A stretch of 64,000 bases of DNA from Gordonia sp. UBA7599 (lineage in GTDB: Bacteria > Actinomycetota > Actinomycetes > Mycobacteriales > Mycobacteriaceae): NCBI GenBank assembly GCA_002477755.1, contig DLKD01000038.1, positions 1 to 64,000 on the forward strand, given 5' to 3'. Below, piece after piece: positions 19,181 to 27,426 of the stretch (position 1 is the first letter of the stretch; the number at the start of each line of letters is the position of its first letter). Below the pieces are notes generated by a model that saw nothing but the letters and a program-made list of their open reading frames with translations, ran no database searches and was not told the DNA's origin. The position numbers were made by a program, and so were the translations under genes.

Positions 19181-20620
19181 TCAGCGGGAGATCGAATCGG
19201 CGACGACGATGCCGCCGCGGGCGGGGATCATCGTCACGTTGCGGTTGCGCGGTGTTTCGGGCGGACCGTCGTGGGTGCGCAGCTCGACGCGGCGCAGGAT
19301 CGTCCCGACGACGGTGCGCAGCTCGGCCATCGCCAGCGGGGCACCCAGGCAGCGTCGGATCCCGCCGCCGAACGGCATCAACTCGTACGGGTTGATGCGC
19401 ACGCCGAGGAAGCGCTCCGGTTCAAAGGCGAACGGCTGCGGGTAGAGGTCGTCGCGGTGGTGCAGCAGCAGGATGCTCATCAGCGCGGTGACGTCGGGCC
19501 CGACGGTCGTCCCGCCGAAGTCGAACGGCGCCAACAGGTGGCGTGCGACGTTCGGCACCACCGGTCGCACCCGCATCGACTCGTTGAGCAGTGCCTCGAG
19601 GTACTCCTCGTCATCGCGCATCGCCGCGCGGCGGGCCAGTCGGTAGACGCCCGGCGTGCGGGTCAACCGCTCAAAGGTCCACGCGATCGTGTTGGCCGTC
19701 GTTTCGTGGCCGGCCAGCAGGAGGGTCATCAGCTCATCGCGGATCTCGGTGTCCGACAACGGATTTCCGTCGGTATCGGTCGCGGTCAACAGCAGCGACA
19801 GGATGTCGTCGCCGGTGGCGCCGCTGGACCGGCGCTCGTCGAGAACGCGGTACACCGTCTTGTCGACGTAGGAGAGCCCCAGCTTGAGCAGTCCGACCGG
19901 GTCCTCGCGCCGCGCGTTGGCCAACTGTGTCACCGTGGCCAGGGGCGTGGTCGAGAGCCGCAGCATCCGCAGAATCGCGGTGCGCATGCCGTCCTCGGCG
20001 GGGGAGACGTCACGCGGATCGGGGAGCCCGAACACCGCCGACATGATGATGTCGAGCGTGATCTGCTGGGCGACGTCGGCCAGGGGCACTGGCTTTCCGA
20101 CGGGCCAACCCGTCAGTCCGCGCTCGGTGGCCCGGTCGATAGCGGCCTGGTAGTTGGCGACGGCCTTGCCGTGGAAGCGGGGCAGGAGCAGTGCCCGCTG
20201 TTGGCGATGGCGTTCACCGAGAGAGGTGAGAACCGATTCGCTCCCAACGATCGGGGCCAGCGGCGACTGATGGGTCGCCGACGGGGCGATCGACTCGTCG
20301 GCGGTCATGATCGCCTTGATGTAGGTGGGGTCGTGGACCACGACCACCGGTCCCGGACCGCCTCGCAACCGGTAGTGCAGGAGGTCTCCGCCGGGTGTGC
20401 CGGCGGCGCGCGCGGCGTCGCCGAACAGGACGTCGCCCTGGCGGGTGACGAACTCCAGCGATGTCGCGAATTCGCCCAGCGGGAGCCACCGCTTGACGGG
20501 CGCGACGAGTGCGATCGGTGCCCCGTCACCGTCGGGCGTGCCGATCCCGGATCGGGCGCCCGGCGGGGCGAGGTACCAGTGCGCGACGTCGGTCCGCGCA
20601 GACGTGATTGTCGTGGTCAT
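19181..20620 (-). CDS. Cytochrome P450
   Basis: 479 aa from ATG 20620. Hallmarks: I-helix oxygen-binding LLAGHETTANTIAWTFERL, K-helix ExxR in LLNESMRVRPVVPNVARHL, the meander FEPERFLGVRINPYELMPFG, and the heme loop MPFGGGIRRCLGAPLAMAEL with the axial Cys. No N-terminal membrane anchor is seen, as usual for bacterial soluble P450s, which depend on ferredoxin partners encoded elsewhere. Its position between a small membrane protein (14 nt upstream) and the AfsR-like regulator (18 nt downstream) suggests a regulated biosynthetic or detoxifying oxidation. The substrate cannot be deduced. Confidence 0.94.
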   Translation of the reverse strand: MTTTITSARTDVAHWYLAPPGARSGIGTPDGDGAPIALVAPVKRWLPLGEFATSLEFVTRQGDVLFGDAARAAGTPGGDLLHYRLRGGPGPVVVVHDPTYIKAIMTADESIAPSATHQSPLAPIVGSESVLTSLGERHRQQRALLLPRFHGKAVANYQAAIDRATERGLTGWPVGKPVPLADVAQQITLDIIMSAVFGLPDPRDVSPAEDGMRTAILRMLRLSTTPLATVTQLANARREDPVGLLKLGLSYVDKTVYRVLDERRSSGATGDDILSLLLTATDTDGNPLSDTEIRDELMTLLLAGHETTANTIAWTFERLTRTPGVYRLARRAAMRDDEEYLEALLNESMRVRPVVPNVARHLLAPFDFGGTTVGPDVTALMSILLLHHRDDLYPQPFAFEPERFLGVRINPYELMPFGGGIRRCLGAPLAMAELRTVVGTILRRVELRTHDGPPETPRNRNVTMIPARGGIVVADSISR

Positions 20621-20633
20621 CGATTTGAGCCTA

Positions 20634-20822
20634 TTACGCGACGCGGTGCTGCTGCCGTCCTTCAACGGCTCGGCGGGCCAACTTGGCATCGTGTTCGCGG
20701 CGGACCTCGCGGTCGTGCAGCGCATCAGAGAACTCGCGCGCCCGGTAGTCCATGCCATGCGAGTCGCGAAGGGTCAAGAACAGGGCTTCACCGACGACGG
20801 CGATGATGAGCAAATAGATCAT
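20634..20822 (-). CDS. Small single-TM protein upstream of the P450
   Basis: 62 aa. ATG 20822 has a good ribosome-binding site (AGGGAG, 4 nt spacer). Residues 2-17 form one hydrophobic helix (IYLLIIAVVGEALFLTL), followed by an about 45-residue charged tail rich in Arg, Asp, Glu and His (DALHDREVRREHDAKLARRA). It is the first gene of a likely operon with the P450 and AfsR-like regulator. I do not recognise a family. The coding potential is supported by spacing and ribosome-binding site rather than similarity. Confidence 0.55.
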   Translation of the reverse strand: MIYLLIIAVVGEALFLTLRDSHGMDYRAREFSDALHDREVRREHDAKLARRAVEGRQQHRVA

Positions 20823-21001
20823 GGTGTGCTCCCTGGTTCGGGTTGTCCCGGGCCGGTAATCCGGTCCTGACCATCACGTTATGGCGGGGATCACGCCAGG
20901 TCAGCGGCCCGGGGAACCATCTTCGTGACCGCCCGCGGGGGGAGGTCGAATCCGCCCGTGGACGGAGGAAACCTCGGCCAGGCCCGACTAGGATCGGCAG
21001 G

Positions 21002-22219
21002 ATGGGTTGGCTGTTCGACCGGTACCGCGCCAAGTTTGCCGCCATGGGTTACAACTATCCGCCGTACTACATGATGGTGGTCGACCTCGGGCAGGCGCTG
21101 ATCATCGCCGTTGCCGTCATCCAGCGCCTCGTCGTCGGGGTGTCCGGGTGGCAGTGGCTGGCGGTGATCGGCGCGGTCTGCGTCGGCCTAGCTCCGCACG
21201 TCGCGATTCTGATCTGGAACTCCCGCCCGATTCTCCCCGTGGTGCCGCTGAGCTACATAGGCGCCGTGGCCCTGCTCTGGCTGGTCCCGGTACACGGCGA
21301 CGTCGCCCCGTTGATCCTGGTGCTGGGCGCCACGATCACCGCCGCGGTGACCGGGCTGCGCCGCGCCGTCGTCTACGTCACGGTCTTCGCACTCGCCGCG
21401 GTGGGCGGGGTGATCGCCGGCGCCTTCGACCAGGGCTGGCTGATTGTTCTCATGGTCGGATTCGGCGGGTTCACCGGGCAACTGCTACAGCAGCAGTTGC
21501 GCTTGGTGGAGGTCGAGCACCGTGAGCACGCTCGCCAACAGGTCCTCGAGCGGGCGCGGATCGCCGGGGAGGTCCACGACGTCGTCGCGCATTCACTGAG
21601 CATCGTCCTGCTGAACGTGACCGCTGCCCGGCGGGCTCTTGAGTTTGGACGCGGGGCAGACGGCGTGGTCGATCCCGACGACGTCGACGAGGCGCTCGAG
21701 GCCCTGCGCGACGCGGAGACCCAGGGTCGTGGCGCGATGGACGATGTCCGTCATGCGATCGAGCTGCTGCGCAGCGAGGCAGCCGTCGACACCGCACAGC
21801 CCGGTCTCGATGACCTCGACGTCCTCGTCGACGGCTTCCGGCGCGCAGGGACCGAGGTCGACTGGCGGTTCCGGCCGCCGGTCGAGCCCCTGTCGCAGGC
21901 CACCGAACTCGCCGTGTACCGAGTGGTCCAGGAGTCGCTGACCAATGCGAGCAAACACGCGCCCGGCGCGCCGATCACCGTCGACGTCGGGCCGGGTGAC
22001 GACGGGTATCGCGTACGGGTCACCAATCTCGTCGTCGTGCCGACGCGGTCGACAACACCGGGGCTCGGACTGGTCGGCATGGCCTCGCGCGTGGAGAACC
22101 TCGGCGGATCGCTGCGCGCCCGTGCCGACGACGGCCGTTGGCTGGTCGACGCGCGATTCGGTGCAGCTCCGGCGACGTCGAGCCGGTGCGTGATCGATGA
22201 GGCGCTCAGTGGACGGTGA
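21002..22219 (+). CDS. Membrane sensor histidine kinase (HisKA_3 type)
   Basis: 405 aa from ATG 21002; the open frame upstream is promoter sequence that contains nested inverted repeats (CTGACC/GGTCAG around TGGCG/CGCCA at 20867-20904). Residues about 20-155 hold five or six transmembrane helices. The dimerisation/phosphoacceptor box reads RARIAGEVHDVVAHSLSIVL, with the conserved His after GEV; the ATPase part shows YRVVQESLTNASKHAPG (N box) and TPGLGLVGMASRVENLGG (G box). It phosphorylates the NarL-type response regulator whose gene overlaps its end by 23 nt. The signal is unknown; the many TM helices suggest sensing within the membrane. Confidence 0.9.
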   Translation: MGWLFDRYRAKFAAMGYNYPPYYMMVVDLGQALIIAVAVIQRLVVGVSGWQWLAVIGAVCVGLAPHVAILIWNSRPILPVVPLSYIGAVALLWLVPVHGDVAPLILVLGATITAAVTGLRRAVVYVTVFALAAVGGVIAGAFDQGWLIVLMVGFGGFTGQLLQQQLRLVEVEHREHARQQVLERARIAGEVHDVVAHSLSIVLLNVTAARRALEFGRGADGVVDPDDVDEALEALRDAETQGRGAMDDVRHAIELLRSEAAVDTAQPGLDDLDVLVDGFRRAGTEVDWRFRPPVEPLSQATELAVYRVVQESLTNASKHAPGAPITVDVGPGDDGYRVRVTNLVVVPTRSTTPGLGLVGMASRVENLGGSLRARADDGRWLVDARFGAAPATSSRCVIDEALSGR

Positions 22220-22895
22220 GCCGATCCGCGTCCTCCTCGTCGACGATCAGGAGCTGGTTCGATCGGGACTGCGGCGGATTCTGCGTCGGCGCGACGGGTT
22301 CGAGATCGTGGCCGAGTGCGGCGACGGCGATGAGGTGCCCGCCGCCGTCTCCTCGTCGGCCCCCGACGTCGTGGTGATGGACTTGCGGATGAAACGGGTC
22401 AGCGGCATGGCGGCGACGAGGGTGCTGCGGTCCGCCGACACTGCCGACGCGGTGGGCCCGCCGGTGCTTGTCCTCACCACTTTCCGCGACGAGGAGTTGC
22501 TGTCGGAGGCACTGCGGGCCGGGGCCGCGGGTTTCGTGTTGAAGGATTCGCCCGCCGAGGAGTTGATCCGCGCGGTGCGGCTCGTGGCGGCCGGTGAGGC
22601 GGTCCTCGATCCGGCTGTCACCGGACGCGTGCTCGACGCCTACCGGTCCTCGAGCCCTCCGCCGAGCCGCGATGGCGCGGCCGCGCTGGATCGGCTCACC
22701 GCCCGCGAGCGGACGGTACTGGAGCTGATCGGGCGCGGCCTGACCAACGATGAGATTGCCGCCGAACTCGTCATCTCGGTGGTGACGGTGAAGAGCCACG
22801 TCGGGAAGATCTTCCGCGCGCTCGGCGTGCGCGACCGGGCCGCAGCGGTGGTCTTCGCCTTCGACCACGGGGTTGTCGCGCCGCGCGGTGCATAG
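22197..22895 (+). CDS. NarL/LuxR-family response regulator
   Basis: 232 aa from ATG 22197 (GTG 22209 possible). The receiver domain has LLVDDQELVRSGLRRIL, phospho-acceptor Asp in VVVMDLRMKRVSG, Thr in VLVLTTFRD and Lys in GAAGFVLKDSP. The C-terminal LuxR HTH reads LTARERTVLELIGRGLTNDE, then LVISVVTVKSHVGKIFRALG. The gene overlaps the kinase gene by 23 nt, so the pair forms one two-component system. Targets are not evident. Confidence 0.94.
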   Translation: MRRSVDGEPIRVLLVDDQELVRSGLRRILRRRDGFEIVAECGDGDEVPAAVSSSAPDVVVMDLRMKRVSGMAATRVLRSADTADAVGPPVLVLTTFRDEELLSEALRAGAAGFVLKDSPAEELIRAVRLVAAGEAVLDPAVTGRVLDAYRSSSPPPSRDGAAALDRLTARERTVLELIGRGLTNDEIAAELVISVVTVKSHVGKIFRALGVRDRAAAVVFAFDHGVVAPRGA

Positions 22896-22992
22896 CGGCG
22901 GCACGTAGCCGGGCAGCGCGATCTGTCGTTCCGGGACCGGGGCAGAGAGGTTGGGGTAGTTTCGCCTGACCCACGTTGCGAGGAGCCATCCC

Positions 22993-23460
22993 ATGAAAAT
23001 TCAAACCACTGTCGGTGCCCTGGCGCTCGCGTCGATCATCGCGCTGGCGGGGTGTTCGACCGATGGATCGGACAAATCCGGTACGACCTCGAGTGGATCG
23101 GCCCCGATGACGTCGGCACCGGTGGAATCCCAGACGACAACCTCGACGGCGCCGGCCTCGCCGTCGGCGGAAGCTTCCCCGGTCGATCCTGAGGCAGTCG
23201 ACGGCGAGCAGGGTGCACTTCGAATCGACTCGGCTACCAACACGGTCGACGGCACGCCGTTGGCTAAGTCGATTTCACGGTTGTGGGCCGAGAGAGGCGG
23301 CCCGAAGCTGGACTCGGTGACGTGTCCCGACTTGTCGGCGACGGTCGGGGCATCGGTCACGTGCAAGCTGGTCAGTGGAGCGGACACTCTGATGCTCACT
23401 GTGGTGGTCACCGCGGTCAACGGTTCGTCGCTCGAGTACGAGGTGAAGTCGGGCGAGTGA
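22993..23460 (+). CDS. DUF4333 lipoprotein
   Basis: 155 aa from ATG 22993 with GAGGAG 8 nt upstream. The signal peptide ends with lipobox IIALAGC (lipidated Cys 21). A Ser/Thr/Pro-rich linker of about 50 residues follows, then a compact domain with two cysteines, KLDSVTCPDLSATVGASV then TCKLVSG, the pattern of DUF4333 domains found in mycobacterial surface lipoproteins. Function unknown; the domain resembles small secreted beta-sheet proteins with one disulfide. It converges with the DNA glycosylase gene, 10 nt apart. Confidence 0.8.
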   Translation: MKIQTTVGALALASIIALAGCSTDGSDKSGTTSSGSAPMTSAPVESQTTTSTAPASPSAEASPVDPEAVDGEQGALRIDSATNTVDGTPLAKSISRLWAERGGPKLDSVTCPDLSATVGASVTCKLVSGADTLMLTVVVTAVNGSSLEYEVKSGE

Positions 23461-23470
23461 TCGTCCTGGT

Positions 23471-24343
23471 TCAGAACGCCCGGTAGTCCCGCACTGACAT
23501 GCGTGGGCCGCGCCGCGCCGGGCGTGAGCCGTAGAGCTCGCACAGCCGTACCACGCGGCCGCGCTGGCCGGCGAAGGGTTCGAGCAACTCCAGCATTCCG
23601 GCGTCGTCGACCGGTTCGCCGATCAGCGTGTGGCCGACGACTTTTGGCAGGTGATAGTCGCCGACGGGAACGGCGTCGGGGTCGCCCAGCGCCCGTCGCC
23701 GCACCTCGGCCGCGGTCCAGGGACCGATGCCGCGCAGCGACGTGAGGTGGTCGGCGCCCCGCTCGACGTCCATCGCGGCTGCCCGGGTAATCGTCCGCAT
23801 CCGGACTGGTTCGGCACCGCTGCGGTGCCAATCCCACGATGGGATCGCAGCCCAATCCTCGCGACGCGGCGGTACGCGCAGGCCGGTGTCAGGTCCGGGT
23901 GCCGGCTCGCCGTGTGTGCGCAGCAGATAGCGCCACGCGCGCCACGCCTCGGTGCCCACGACCTTCTGCTCCAGCACCGCGGGAACCAGTGCCTCCCACA
24001 CCCGGTCGGTCCGACCCAGACGCATGCCGTGGGCCTGTCGTTGGAGGCGCTGCACGACGGGGTCGTCGGTGATCAGCGCGTCCGGGTCGTCGGCGGCGCC
24101 GAGCAGATCGGGGAATTGCTCGATCAACCACGCGCCGCCGGAGCCCCACGCCTGGGCGTCGACTTCGCCGGCATGTGCCCGCAGGCGCAGCGTCCCCGGA
24201 CCGTCGGGGGTGTGCGACGCCCGCCAGACCGACCCGTCGGGGTCGTAACGCATCGCCGGGTCCCCGGTGCCGCGCCGATGCTGTCCCACCGTCGCCCTGA
24301 TGTCGACCGGGAACGGAGGAGTCCAGGTTCGGGTGAGGGTCAC
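23471..24343 (-). CDS. HhH-GPD family DNA glycosylase (AlkA-like)
   Basis: 290 aa from GTG 24343, 13 nt after the stop of the LLM oxidoreductase gene. The helix-hairpin-helix/GPD core is LTSLRGIGPWTAAEVRRRAL, and the catalytic Asp lies in AVPVGDYHLPK, as in DNA-3-methyladenine glycosylase II. Upstream, LVPAVLEQKVVGTEAWRAWR matches the EQ-containing helix of the family. There is no Fe-S cluster cysteine set, so MutY/Nth are unlikely. It would excise alkylated or deaminated bases in the first step of base-excision repair. The exact base specificity is not certain. Confidence 0.85.
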   Translation of the reverse strand: MTLTRTWTPPFPVDIRATVGQHRRGTGDPAMRYDPDGSVWRASHTPDGPGTLRLRAHAGEVDAQAWGSGGAWLIEQFPDLLGAADDPDALITDDPVVQRLQRQAHGMRLGRTDRVWEALVPAVLEQKVVGTEAWRAWRYLLRTHGEPAPGPDTGLRVPPRREDWAAIPSWDWHRSGAEPVRMRTITRAAAMDVERGADHLTSLRGIGPWTAAEVRRRALGDPDAVPVGDYHLPKVVGHTLIGEPVDDAGMLELLEPFAGQRGRVVRLCELYGSRPARRGPRMSVRDYRAF

Positions 24344-24356
24344 GTGGATCGAGGCC

Positions 24357-25286
24357 TCACCCGAGTTGCGGAACGACCTGTTCGGCGACGAGGTCGAGGT
24401 GGTCGAGATCGGCCAGATCAAGGACCTGCAGGTACATACGCTGCGCTCCCGCGTCGCGGTACTTCGCGATCGCCGCCACCACCTCGTCGACCGTTCCGGC
24501 CGCACCGTTCTCGCGGAGCTCCTCGGGTTCGCGGCCGATCGCGGCGGCTCGTCGTCGAAACTCGTCTTCGGTCGCGCCGCAGCAGAGAACGAGACCGGTG
24601 GACCACACCATTCCCGACGGGTCGCGGCCGATGGTCTCGCACGCGTCGGCCACCCGACGGAACTGGCGCGTCATGACGTCGACCGGTTGGAACACCACGT
24701 TGAACTCGGTGGCGAAGCGGGCCGCCAGTGCAGGCGTGCGCTTCTTGCCCTGGCCGCCGATGATGATCGGCGGCGGTGACTGCACGGGTTTGGGAAGCGC
24801 GGGGGAGCCGGTCAGGGTGTAGTGCTCGCCGCCGAAGGAGAACGTCTCGTTCACGGGCGTCGACCAGAGCCCGGTGATGATCGCCAACTGTTCCTCGAAC
24901 CGGTCGAAGCGCTGCACCGTCGACGGGAAGGGGATGCCGTAGGCCGCGTGCTCCTTCTCGAACCACCCGGCGCCCAAGCCCAGCTCGACACGGCCGCCGC
25001 TCATCTGGTCGACCTGCGCCACAGAGATCGCGAGCGGGCCCGGCAGGCGGAACGTGGCGGAGGTGACCAGCGTCCCCAGGCGGACGCGCGACGTGTCGCG
25101 AGCGAGCGCCGCCAGCGTCAGCCACGCGTCGGTCGGCCCGGGCAGGCCCGAGACGCCGCCCATCTTGACGTAGTGGTCGGAGCGGAAGAAGGCGTCGAAG
25201 CCGAGGCTTTCGGTGCGCTGCGCGACCGCAAGAAGATCGTCGTAGCTGGCGCCTTGTTGGGGTTCGGTGAAGATGCGGAAGTCCAC
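24357..25286 (-). CDS. LLM-class F420-dependent oxidoreductase
   Basis: 309 aa from GTG 25286 (VDFRIFTEPQ), preferred because an upstream ATG would run past the divergent start of the DUF2834 gene. The luciferase-like TIM barrel shows LAVAQRTESLGFDAFFRSDHY, LTLAALARDTSRVRLGTLVT, VAQVDQMSGGRVELGLGAGW and PPPIIIGGQGKKRTPALAA, all typical of actinobacterial F420-dependent enzymes. These reduce or oxidise varied substrates using the deazaflavin F420. Substrate unknown. Probably co-transcribed with the DNA glycosylase gene downstream. Confidence 0.88.
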   Translation of the reverse strand: MDFRIFTEPQQGASYDDLLAVAQRTESLGFDAFFRSDHYVKMGGVSGLPGPTDAWLTLAALARDTSRVRLGTLVTSATFRLPGPLAISVAQVDQMSGGRVELGLGAGWFEKEHAAYGIPFPSTVQRFDRFEEQLAIITGLWSTPVNETFSFGGEHYTLTGSPALPKPVQSPPPIIIGGQGKKRTPALAARFATEFNVVFQPVDVMTRQFRRVADACETIGRDPSGMVWSTGLVLCCGATEDEFRRRAAAIGREPEELRENGAAGTVDEVVAAIAKYRDAGAQRMYLQVLDLADLDHLDLVAEQVVPQLG

Positions 25287-25365
25287 GACTCCACGGTAGC
25301 CACTCGGCCACTTGCGCGGGTCGAACCCACCCCGCTGGCTGGGGTTGCGGTTAGTGTCATCAGGC

Positions 25366-25746
25366 ATGACGCAAACGATCAGCTCCCACGCCCGCAAGCG
25401 CCGCCGCACCCTGTGGGTGATGACCGTCGTCGGCTTCTTCGTGCCGACGGCCATGTTCGGGAAGTTCTTCAAGGACAACGGCTTTGGCAAGGACAGTTGG
25501 AAGAAGTTCGGAGAGCAGGCGGCCGGCAATCTGCCCGCTGCGGCGATCCTCGCCGATGCCGGATTGACGGCGAATGCGTTCATCACCTGGGCCGCATGGG
25601 ACGCCCACCAGAACAAGATCCGCGGGTGGTGGGTGGTCTACCCGGCCACCTTCGGCGTCGGCATCTGCTTCGGCGCGCCGCTCTACCTGCTCATGCGCGA
25701 GTACAAACTCGGCGACGCAGCTTTTCTGCCTCGAGAAGCCGGGTAG
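25366..25746 (+). CDS. DUF2834 membrane protein
   Basis: 126 aa from ATG 25366. Three hydrophobic helices: LWVMTVVGFFVPTAMFGKFF, ILADAGLTANAFITWAAW and WWVVYPATFGVGICFGAPLYLL, ending LMREYKLG. The spacing and the closing GAPLYLLMRE match DUF2834, a small three-helix inner-membrane family of unknown role. Divergent from the LLM oxidoreductase gene. Confidence 0.75.
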   Translation: MTQTISSHARKRRRTLWVMTVVGFFVPTAMFGKFFKDNGFGKDSWKKFGEQAAGNLPAAAILADAGLTANAFITWAAWDAHQNKIRGWWVVYPATFGVGICFGAPLYLLMREYKLGDAAFLPREAG

Positions 25747-25782
25747 TCCGTGCGCTAGGTGGTCGAGGCCAGTCCTTCGTCG

Positions 25783-26136
25783 TTATCGCGCGGACAACTC
25801 GTCGGCCTTGAAGGCGACGATGCGCTCGATCAGATCCCAGGGCATCTCCTGGTTGAGTGGGAACTGCACTGATCCCTTCCCCTGCTTGTAGTGCGACAAC
25901 TCCTCGGCGAAGGCCGCGTGGCCCGACGGCGTCGCGTAAAGGCCGATGTGCTTGGCGTATCCCGCGAAGTAGATGAGCGGTTTGCCGTTCAGCTTGTACG
26001 CCGGCATGTCGTAAGCGATCGACTCCTGCGCCTCGGGGGCGGCCGTGGTGATCAGTGCGCGCAGGCGCTCGAGGCGCTGGCGAGTCTCACCGTCGAATCC
26101 CGTGAGGTAGGCGTCGACGGTCGTCGGTTTGGTCAT
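25783..26136 (-). CDS. DUF1801 (YdhG/Fra-like) domain protein
   Basis: 117 aa, one domain. The family signatures AAPEAQESIAYDMPAYKLNG, IYFAGYAKHIGLYATP and KGSVQFPLNQEMPWDLIERI are all present; YdhG/DUF1801 proteins form small alpha/beta folds and one member is described as a Bacillus frataxin-like iron chaperone. Role here unknown. It lies 61 nt downstream of a GNAT gene on the same strand and may share its transcript. Confidence 0.88.
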   Translation of the reverse strand: MTKPTTVDAYLTGFDGETRQRLERLRALITTAAPEAQESIAYDMPAYKLNGKPLIYFAGYAKHIGLYATPSGHAAFAEELSHYKQGKGSVQFPLNQEMPWDLIERIVAFKADELSAR

Positions 26137-26197
26137 GGCTCCGATCGTGACACCGACAGACGCGCTCGTGGTGGTGCTATGCCCGATCCGGTGGGCA

Positions 26198-26773
26198 TCA
26201 GGCGTCGGCGGGACGCAGCATGGGCCAGATCAGCGGGCCGTCCATCGGAAGCTTGATCTCGTCGACGACGGCGAATCCGAACCGCTCGTACAGCGGGATG
26301 TTGTCGCGGTGCGAGCTCTCCAGGTAGGCGGGGACGCCGTTGACCTGGGAGAGACGGTGCTCCAGCAGCGCGCTGCCGATGCCGCGGCCCTGAATCGTGG
26401 CACCGATCGCCGGCAGGTACCAGTGCGGCTCCTTGGGGTGCAGTTTGGGGAAGATGCTCTCGACGACGGCAGAGCGACGGAACCCGCCGCGGAACACTGC
26501 GAGCGCCTGGAGCGGTACCAGCCACTTGTTGACCTTCTCGGTGTACCCGGGCGGATTCCACATGGCCGCGCCGACGGGCGTGCCGTCGTCGTCGACGTAG
26601 AGGTCAGACGCGCCTGGTGCCCGGTGGAAGCGGCTGAGGAACGCGAACACCTTCTCGTCGCGAGCGGTGCTGGGGCCCATCATCCAGCGGATCATCGGGT
26701 CATCGCGGAATGCGTGGGCCAGTACGCGGTTGGAGTCGGCGCGGTTCGTGTCGTCGATGGGCACAATCGGCAT
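26198..26773 (-). CDS. GNAT-family N-acetyltransferase
   Basis: 191 aa from ATG 26773. Acetyl-CoA-binding motif A is YLPAIGATIQGRGIGSALLE (Q-x-x-G-x-G), followed by motif B YLESSHRDNIPLYERFGFAV. The N-terminal part (RVLAHAFRDDPMIRWMMG) resembles the family of mycobacterial and streptomycete GNATs that act on small amines or drugs. Substrate unknown. Divergent from a second, different GNAT gene, with a strong hairpin between. Confidence 0.88.
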   Translation of the reverse strand: MPIVPIDDTNRADSNRVLAHAFRDDPMIRWMMGPSTARDEKVFAFLSRFHRAPGASDLYVDDDGTPVGAAMWNPPGYTEKVNKWLVPLQALAVFRGGFRRSAVVESIFPKLHPKEPHWYLPAIGATIQGRGIGSALLEHRLSQVNGVPAYLESSHRDNIPLYERFGFAVVDEIKLPMDGPLIWPMLRPADA

Positions 26774-26786
26774 GGTCTTACGTTAG

Positions 26787-26827
26787 CGCCGACGCTGGTG
26801 ACCACATAGTGGTCATCAGCGTCGGCG
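26787..26827. repeat. 19-bp inverted repeat between divergent GNAT genes
   Basis: Left arm 26787-26805 and right arm 26809-26827 are complementary except for one position, with an ATA loop (core GCCGACGCTG / CAGCGTCGGC, then TGACCAC/GTGGTCA). It sits 14 nt from the start of the minus-strand GNAT and 35 nt before the plus-strand one, so an operator for a dimeric regulator, or an RNA hairpin in either leader, are both possible. There is no T tract. Confidence 0.6.
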
Positions 26828-26861
26828 GAAACCTCCTTGACCGTGTGGATACGGTCGAATC

Positions 26862-27392
26862 ATGACGGTGACGCTACGGCCCGCGACGCTCCACGATGTT
26901 CCGCTCCTACAAGCGTGGGATCTCCTGCCGCATGTCATCGCGTGCACCACCGACGACCCGACCGCCACCACGGCTTTCGAGGGCACCGACTGGGCGGAGG
27001 AGATCGCAGCGGCCAGCGGGGTGAGTTACCACCTGATCGCCGAGGTCGACGGCCGCCCGATCGGTGCGATGCAGATCATCGACCCCCAGCTCGAGCCCAC
27101 CCACTACTGGGGCGACGTCGAGCCCAACCTGCGTGCTCTCGACATCTGGATTGGTGAGACCGACGCGCTGGGCCACGGCTACGGAACTCAGATGATGACG
27201 CAGGTCATCGACGACGCCTTCGCCGATCCATCGGTCACTGCGATCATCATCGACCCGCTGAACTCCAACACCGATGCGCACCGCTTCTACCAACGGCTCG
27301 GGTTCCGTGTCATCGGGCGACGGACCTTCGACGACGACGATTGCCTCGTGCACCGTCTCGACCGTGCGGACTGGGAAGCGTCGAGACGCTAG
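26862..27392 (+). CDS. AAC(6')-like GNAT acetyltransferase
   Basis: 176 aa from ATG 26862. LRPATLHDVPLLQAWDLLPH at the start, then ALDIWIGETDALGHGYGTQM (acetyl-CoA loop) and IIIDPLNSNTDAHRFYQRLG followed by FRVIGRRTF. The DP.xxN..A..FY..LGF pattern is that of the Acetyltransf_8 / aminoglycoside 6'-N-acetyltransferase group, but many members are not resistance genes. Substrate is unproven. 34 nt before the hydrolase gene downstream, likely one transcript. Confidence 0.82.
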   Translation: MTVTLRPATLHDVPLLQAWDLLPHVIACTTDDPTATTAFEGTDWAEEIAAASGVSYHLIAEVDGRPIGAMQIIDPQLEPTHYWGDVEPNLRALDIWIGETDALGHGYGTQMMTQVIDDAFADPSVTAIIIDPLNSNTDAHRFYQRLGFRVIGRRTFDDDDCLVHRLDRADWEASRR

Positions 27393-27426
27393 TACGGGCC
27401 GACGTCGCAGACGCTACTGTTCGCGT

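Noticed and set aside
18617..20806. A 729-codon plus-strand open frame across the AfsR-like and P450 genes
   Set aside because: It crosses two real genes and the gap between them, has an Arg/Gly/Gln-rich composition and no recognisable motif.
26862..27392. Aminoglycoside resistance gene
   Set aside because: The fold resembles AAC(6') but chromosomal GNATs of this type are common and lack proven drug activity; no mobile context is present.
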